Shown in pieces: positions 59,768 to 64,000 of a stretch of 64,000 bases of DNA (positions are counted from its first letter, which is position 1; the number at the start of each line of letters is the position of its first letter). The notes beneath the pieces are model-generated. The model was not told where the DNA came from. It saw only the letters and a list, made by a program, of their open reading frames with translations, and ran no database searches. A program made the translations under genes and the position numbers. This stretch comes from Trametes villosa (taxonomy: Eukaryota; Basidiomycota; Agaricomycetes; Polyporales; Polyporaceae), in the NCBI GenBank assembly GCA_002964805.2, contig PUDQ02000010.1:2666001-2730000 (forward strand). The letters are read 5' to 3'.

Positions 59768-60767
59768 ATGTCGTCAAAACTCCCTTCCGTCCTCTCTGCT
59801 ACCGATGAGGAGATCCAGCTCCTCCTGGCGGCCCAGTCGCACGTCGGCAGCAAGAACTGCGACAAGCAGATGCTCCCCTACGTCTGGAAGCGGAGGTCCG
59901 ACGGTCAGTGAATTATTCGCGCCCTATGGGCAGCACGTCTTAGACGACCTCCGTTCGCTAGGCATCCACATCATCAACATCGGCAAGACCTGGGAGAAGC
60001 TCGTTTTCGCCGCCCGTATCATCGCTGCTATCGAGAACCCCAACGACGTCTGCGTGATCTCCGCTCGCCCCTACGGCCACCGTGCCGTCCTCAAGTACGC
60101 CGCCAACACTGGCGCGCAGGCGATCGCCGGCCGCTTCACCCCCGGTAGCTTCACCAACTACATCACCCGCTCGTTCAAGGAGCCCCGTCTTATCGTCGTG
60201 ACCGACCCCCGCGTTGACCACCAGGCGATCCGTGAGGCGTCCTACGTCAACATCCCCGTCATCGCGTTCTGCGACACCGATGCGCCCCTGAAGTTCGTTG
60301 ATGTTGCTATCCCCATCAACAACAAGGCCAAGAACTCGGTCGGTCTCGCTTGGTGGCTCCTTGCGCGTGAGGTCCTCCGCCTCCGCGGCACGATCCCCCG
60401 CACCTCCGATGGCTGGAACGTCATGGTCGACATGTTCTTCTACCGTGACCCCGAGGAGGTCGAGAAGCAGCAGCAGGAGGAGGCCGCCGCGAAGGCTGCG
60501 GCCGCTGCTGGCGAACAGCCCGAGGCGACGCTCAACGAGTGGGACGTTACGTCCGCTCCCCAGGCGGGTGGTATCAACCCCGGCTTGGTTGCTGGAGAGG
60601 GTGCGTTGTATTTCTCCGCTCATCTGCATCCCCGACTTACAGTCCCATCTATAGGTGCTCTCGACTGGTCCGCGGAGCCCGCCGCTGCTGGCCCCACCGA
60701 CTGGTCAGCAGAGCCCGCTGCCGCTGGCTGGGCTGCGGAGCCCGCTGGCAACAGCGGTTGGGAGTAA
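59768..60767 (+). CDS. RPS0: 40S ribosomal protein S0 (uS2, laminin-receptor family)
   Basis: Component of the small ribosomal subunit, needed for 20S pre-rRNA processing and 40S maturation. Three exons: 59768-59903, 59962-60600, 60655-60767; 888 nt, 295 aa, near the family's usual length. It starts [20 protein letters not shown]. Family blocks are clear: [111 protein letters not shown]. The acidic C-terminus carries repeated [10 protein letters not shown] units like those of other S0/RPSA proteins and ends NSGWE. Codon usage is biased toward C-ending codons, as expected for high expression. Introns are 58 and 54 nt. Confidence 0.97.
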
Positions 60768-61114
60768 GGGGATCGCTGGGCTACCTCTGTGCGCTGTCGT
60801 TTCCCATCGCTGTCTGGCAAATGTTGTGTTGTACTCGGGAGCCCAAGCTTATGCTGATGTCTTTGCCATGACACGCGCATCGCACCATTTTTATTCGATG
60901 CAAAACTATGTACAGCGTATGACCAACACGACATGCTTTTTTCCACTCCTGTAAACGATGCCGGAGGTGAACCAAGTATACCACAACTACGGGTAACGCT
61001 TCAATGTCGTCGTTCTAGGGACGTGCGTTTACTCTGGTATGTTGAGTCTAATGTTACATGTTGCGGCTCCCAGCTTGAAAGCAGTTGTACACTCGTTTCT
61101 GATCTATGCGACAG
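60768..61114. other. 3' spacer between convergent genes
   Basis: A 347-bp AT-richer gap between RPS0 (+) and the deaminase gene (-). It contains both 3' UTRs. No other feature was recognised. Confidence 0.45.
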
Positions 61115-62266
61115 TTACTCCATGCTTCCAATGGGCTCCTCAACACCCTGACGGCGGAGGGCATCATGCATCGCCTCGACCTCGTCCTGGACACGCTCGA
61201 TGGACTTGAAGTACTTGACGGTCTTGACGTGCAGCTCCGCCGTCGCGTCCTCGTCGACGACGATGAGCGCCCAGGGGTGCATCTGGAGCGCGGAGAGCGT
61301 CCAGAGGTGGTTGACGCCCTCCTCGATCGCCTTCGAGAGCGCGAGCGCCTTGCGCTGGCCGGTGACGACGACGACGACCTCGCGCGAGTCGAGCACGGTC
61401 GCGACGCCGACGGTGAGCGCCATGCGCGGGACGGCCGCGATGTCGTTGTTGAAGAAGCGCGCGTTCGCGAGGATGGTGTCGTACGCGAGCGTCTTGATGC
61501 GCGTCCGCGACGCGAGCGAGGAGCCTGCGCATGGCGGGTCAGCGTATGTGTTTGCGCAGGTGGAGGAAGGTGCGCACCGGGCTCGTTGAACGCAATGTGC
61601 CCGTCCTCGCCGATGCCGCCGAGGAAGAGCTCGATGCCGCCGTACGACTTGATCTTCGCCTCGTACGCGTTGCACTCGCCGATGAGGTCCTTCGCGTTCC
61701 CGTTCAGGATGTTCACCTGCGAGGGCGGGATGTCGACTGTGCGCGCGTGCGTTAGCCTCCTCAGTGCGCGGAATGTGTGGAGGGGAGGACGCACTGTGCG
61801 AGAAGAACTCGCGGAACATGAAGGTGTGGTAGGACTCGGGGTGGTCCTCGGGCAGCTGCACGTACTCGTCCATGTTGAACGTGACGACGTTCTTAAAGCT
61901 GTGCTCGCGCGCATGGGCACGAGTTCTTCATCTGCATGTGCGGGGTAATGGGACTCACGAGAGCTTGCCATCCTTGACAAGCTTGATAAGGTGCTTGTAC
62001 GTCGGGATGGGCGACGAGCCCGTCGGGAGGCCGAGCACGAAGGGCTTCTCGGGCGTCGGCTTGAAGTCATTAATCCTGCGCGCGTTCCAGATCGCGCGTG
62101 AGCTGTCAAGCATATGCGTTAGGCTATAGTCCAGACGTACCGCTTCGCGATGTAGTTGCCAATGTACTCTCCGACGTTGGCGGCATCGTCGCGAATAATG
62201 AGACCTACAAAAGAAATCTAATTAGAAACACCTTTCCGCGCGCGAGCACGATGAACGCATACGCAT
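61115..62266 (-). CDS. Glucosamine-6-phosphate deaminase (isomerase)
   Basis: Converts glucosamine-6-phosphate to fructose-6-phosphate and ammonia, the last step of N-acetylglucosamine and chitin use; cytosolic. Six exons on the minus strand: 62266-62263, 62204-62141, 62075-61959, 61898-61795, 61736-61578, 61524-61115; 858 nt, 285 aa. The first exon is only ATGC. It rebuilds the family start [16 protein letters not shown]; without it no suitable ATG exists. Family motifs: [65 protein letters not shown] (active-site region), [13 protein letters not shown] and [20 protein letters not shown]. Introns are 53-65 nt. A second ATGC-GT choice 6 nt downstream would give the same protein. The C-terminus ends EEPIGSME. 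Confidence 0.93.
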
Positions 62267-63088
62267 GGCAGGCGAGTCGCGGGCAGGTACGTTGAGGAGC
62301 GAGTCGCGGGGAGGGAGCGAGGGTCGGATGCGGGGGAGGCAGTGGGCGGGGAGGGAGAGCAAGGTCCGCGTCGAGCAGATCTAAGTTCTAGCAACCCCTC
62401 CCTTCCCTCGTCTTCCCTCGGGATCAAGACCAGTCGGCACGGACACCCTGGCCATCGCAGCGGGGCCTGCCGATAGACAGAGATTGGGTGTCGACGCGCG
62501 CTGGAATCAGCGGGTGCATGTGGCGGCGGGCCCAGAAGCTGCTCCGCCCGCGCATCCTCCATAATTCCTTGCGCGTCCGCGCCCATATCGATATTGTGCA
62601 GCGTGCTCGTCCTGGAAAGCTTTGCCCGCGCAGCAACCAACGTGCTCCGTACGACCATGTGCCCACGTCCTCCGAGACAGACGCTGGCCAATGGACGGTG
62701 GAGGATGCGAGGAGCAGCGGACAACCTGATCAGTGCATCTTCCCTCGGACCGGCTTTCCGTACGTTTGCTACCGACTTCTTGCCGTCTGTTTGCGATGCG
62801 CGTCTGACTGATATTCGCGGGTGAATAAGTACTGTACATTGCGGTGCATATGAAGTAGTCTCCATGAGAGGTATGTAAAACAACAGCTCTACGCGCCTGC
62901 TACTCCCCAGGCCATAATATGGACGGTATCATCGGACTTGAACAGATTATCGTGGAGGGTAGGTGGAAGGGTGTCCCAAGAGAGCATGCAAATGCGATTG
63001 GAGAGGAGACGTGTCTTGCTGGTGTCGAGTCAAGTCGATGTGGTCGCAAAGAGAGAGAGAAAGCGGAGGAATGCTGCGCGCCAGCCGG
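62267..63088. other. Intergenic between two minus-strand genes
   Basis: About 820 bp holding the deaminase promoter and the 3' UTR of the next minus-strand gene. Open frames here have no motifs or splice support. Nothing else was recognised. Confidence 0.4.
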
Positions 63089-64000
63089 TCATGACCGCAC
63101 GCCCAACGCCTTCCGCGCCTCCTCGCTCGCTCTCTGCGCCTTCGCAACCGACGAGCGCACCTGCGTCACGCCCGCCGACGCCGGCCGCGAGCTTGCTTTC
63201 GCCGCGTTCACCGCCGCGATCGCGCGCAGCGTCGCGCCGCTCTTCCGCGGGGCGCCCCGCTGCCGCGTCGACGGCGCGGCGGCCCCCGTCGCGGACGTGC
63301 CGACACGGTCCTCCGTCTTCTTGATGAACGGGCTCGGCAGGTTCTCGACGTCCGCGAGGTCGTACTGGGGCGGGGGCGCCTGCGCGAGCGCTGCAACTGC
63401 GCCTGTTGCGGAGGGCACGCTGGACGTCGACGACGCACGGGTGATGCGCGTACGCCCGGATCCGGACCCAGAGGAGCTAGAGGCAGCTTCAGTCGCGACC
63501 GCGGCGGGGCGGTAGGCAGCGGACGCCGAAGCCGCACGTATCGACGGGCGACGCAACCTTGTCGGGCGTACCGCAGGTCCTGCGCTGGTGCTGGTGCTGG
63601 TACTGTTGCTCGAGCTCGCACCCGCGTAGTTCGTCGTGCTCTGTGTCGGAGTATGCTCCCCGTCGCTCTCCCTTCCCCTCTCCCTCCGCCTCTCCCTGCT
63701 GCTCGCAGACTCGTACTCGTCCTCGCCCAGCTCGACCTCCGCCTCGCTCCCGCTGTCCTCGTCCTCCGTGTCGAAGTCGAAGATCTTCGCAAAGTTGAGC
63801 CCGACCTTGGGCGTGTCCACGAAGAGCTTCGCGAGCTCCGCCGGGCTCGGCGTCGCGACCGGCTCGCCCGTCGCGGTCAGGATCACGCCCTTCATCGCGG
63901 ACGCGGGCGCGAGCTCCGCGAGCAGGTCCGCGCGCTTCGTCGGCATCGGCGTCTCGAACACGGGCAGCTTCTGCGGCGCGGGTGCCAATGTGTGCGCGGT
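63089..64000 (-). CDS. Serine/alanine-rich protein, 3' part only, unknown function
   Basis: The last 303 codons of a gene whose 5' end lies beyond the window; the frame is open to base 64000 and the stop is at 63091-63089. Visible parts: a conserved-looking segment KLPVFETPMPTKRADLLAEL followed by ASAMKGVILTATGEPVATPS, then LAKLFVDTPKVGLNFAKIFD and an acidic DTEDEDSGSEAEVELGEDEY stretch. A long Ser/Thr/Ala-rich disordered region follows, then the short block YDLADVENLPSPFIKKTEDR and a basic Ala-rich helical end (ATLRAIAAVNAAKASS). No enzyme motif or membrane span. The mix of disorder and short motifs suggests a cytoskeletal or cell-cycle type regulator, but that is a guess. Confidence 0.65.
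   Translation of the reverse strand, partial: TAHTLAPAPQKLPVFETPMPTKRADLLAELAPASAMKGVILTATGEPVATPSPAELAKLFVDTPKVGLNFAKIFDFDTEDEDSGSEAEVELGEDEYESASSRERRRERGRESDGEHTPTQSTTNYAGASSSNSTSTSTSAGPAVRPTRLRRPSIRAASASAAYRPAAVATEAASSSSGSGSGRTRITRASSTSSVPSATGAVAALAQAPPPQYDLADVENLPSPFIKKTEDRVGTSATGAAAPSTRQRGAPRKSGATLRAIAAVNAAKASSRPASAGVTQVRSSVAKAQRASEEARKALGVRS

Overview
The window looks like nuclear DNA of a mushroom-forming basidiomycete (Agaricomycetes). The evidence is the gene style: high GC, many introns of about 48-75 nt with GTRNGT donors and CTGAC-type branch points, a DUF6593 gene (a family typical of Agaricomycetes), a fungal Zn2Cys6 regulator, fungal-type SQS1 and USE1, and a fungal GH2 beta-mannosidase. 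Nothing bacterial, viral, organellar or CRISPR-like was seen. Gene models were built by hand by joining exons at splice signals. In every confident multi-exon model the exon lengths sum to a multiple of three.

Layout. 1-5.5 kb: no gene recognised. 5.5-11.9 kb: a 936-aa Zn2Cys6 transcription factor (+), a 237-aa P-loop kinase-like protein (-), a degenerate tRNA-like sequence and a DUF6593 protein (-). 12.2-29.2 kb: a segmental duplication of about 2.7 kb in direct orientation (copy A 12.2-15.05 kb, copy B 26.6-29.2 kb), each carrying an MMTAG2-like gene. Copy B is intact and copy A has a premature stop. Between them lie two diverged tandem arrays with units of about 0.46 kb (15.3-18.1 and 22.7-24.8 kb) and little else that can be called. 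29.7-34.1 kb: divergent SQS1 (-) and USE1 (+). 34.1-41.4 kb: gene-poor, with one clear 278-bp MITE. 41.4-44 kb: a long low-complexity fungal protein (+). 47.5-52.2 kb: secreted beta-mannosidase (+) and an unknown 253-aa protein (-). 55.3-62.3 kb: amino-acid permease and homocysteine S-methyltransferase side by side (+), 40S ribosomal protein S0/uS2 (+), and glucosamine-6-phosphate deaminase (-). 63.1-64 kb: the 3' part of a serine-rich protein gene that runs off the window.

How the genes work together. Most are unrelated housekeeping or metabolic genes: pre-rRNA/splicing helicase cofactor, ER SNARE, ribosome, amino-sugar and mannan catabolism. One pair may be functional: the permease and the homocysteine S-methyltransferase are adjacent and co-oriented, like MMP1 and MHT1 of yeast, which import and use S-methylmethionine. 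The most unusual DNA is the duplication plus the two tandem arrays. Array 1 lies immediately upstream of the broken MMTAG2 copy, and its units repeat intron-like splice signals in register.
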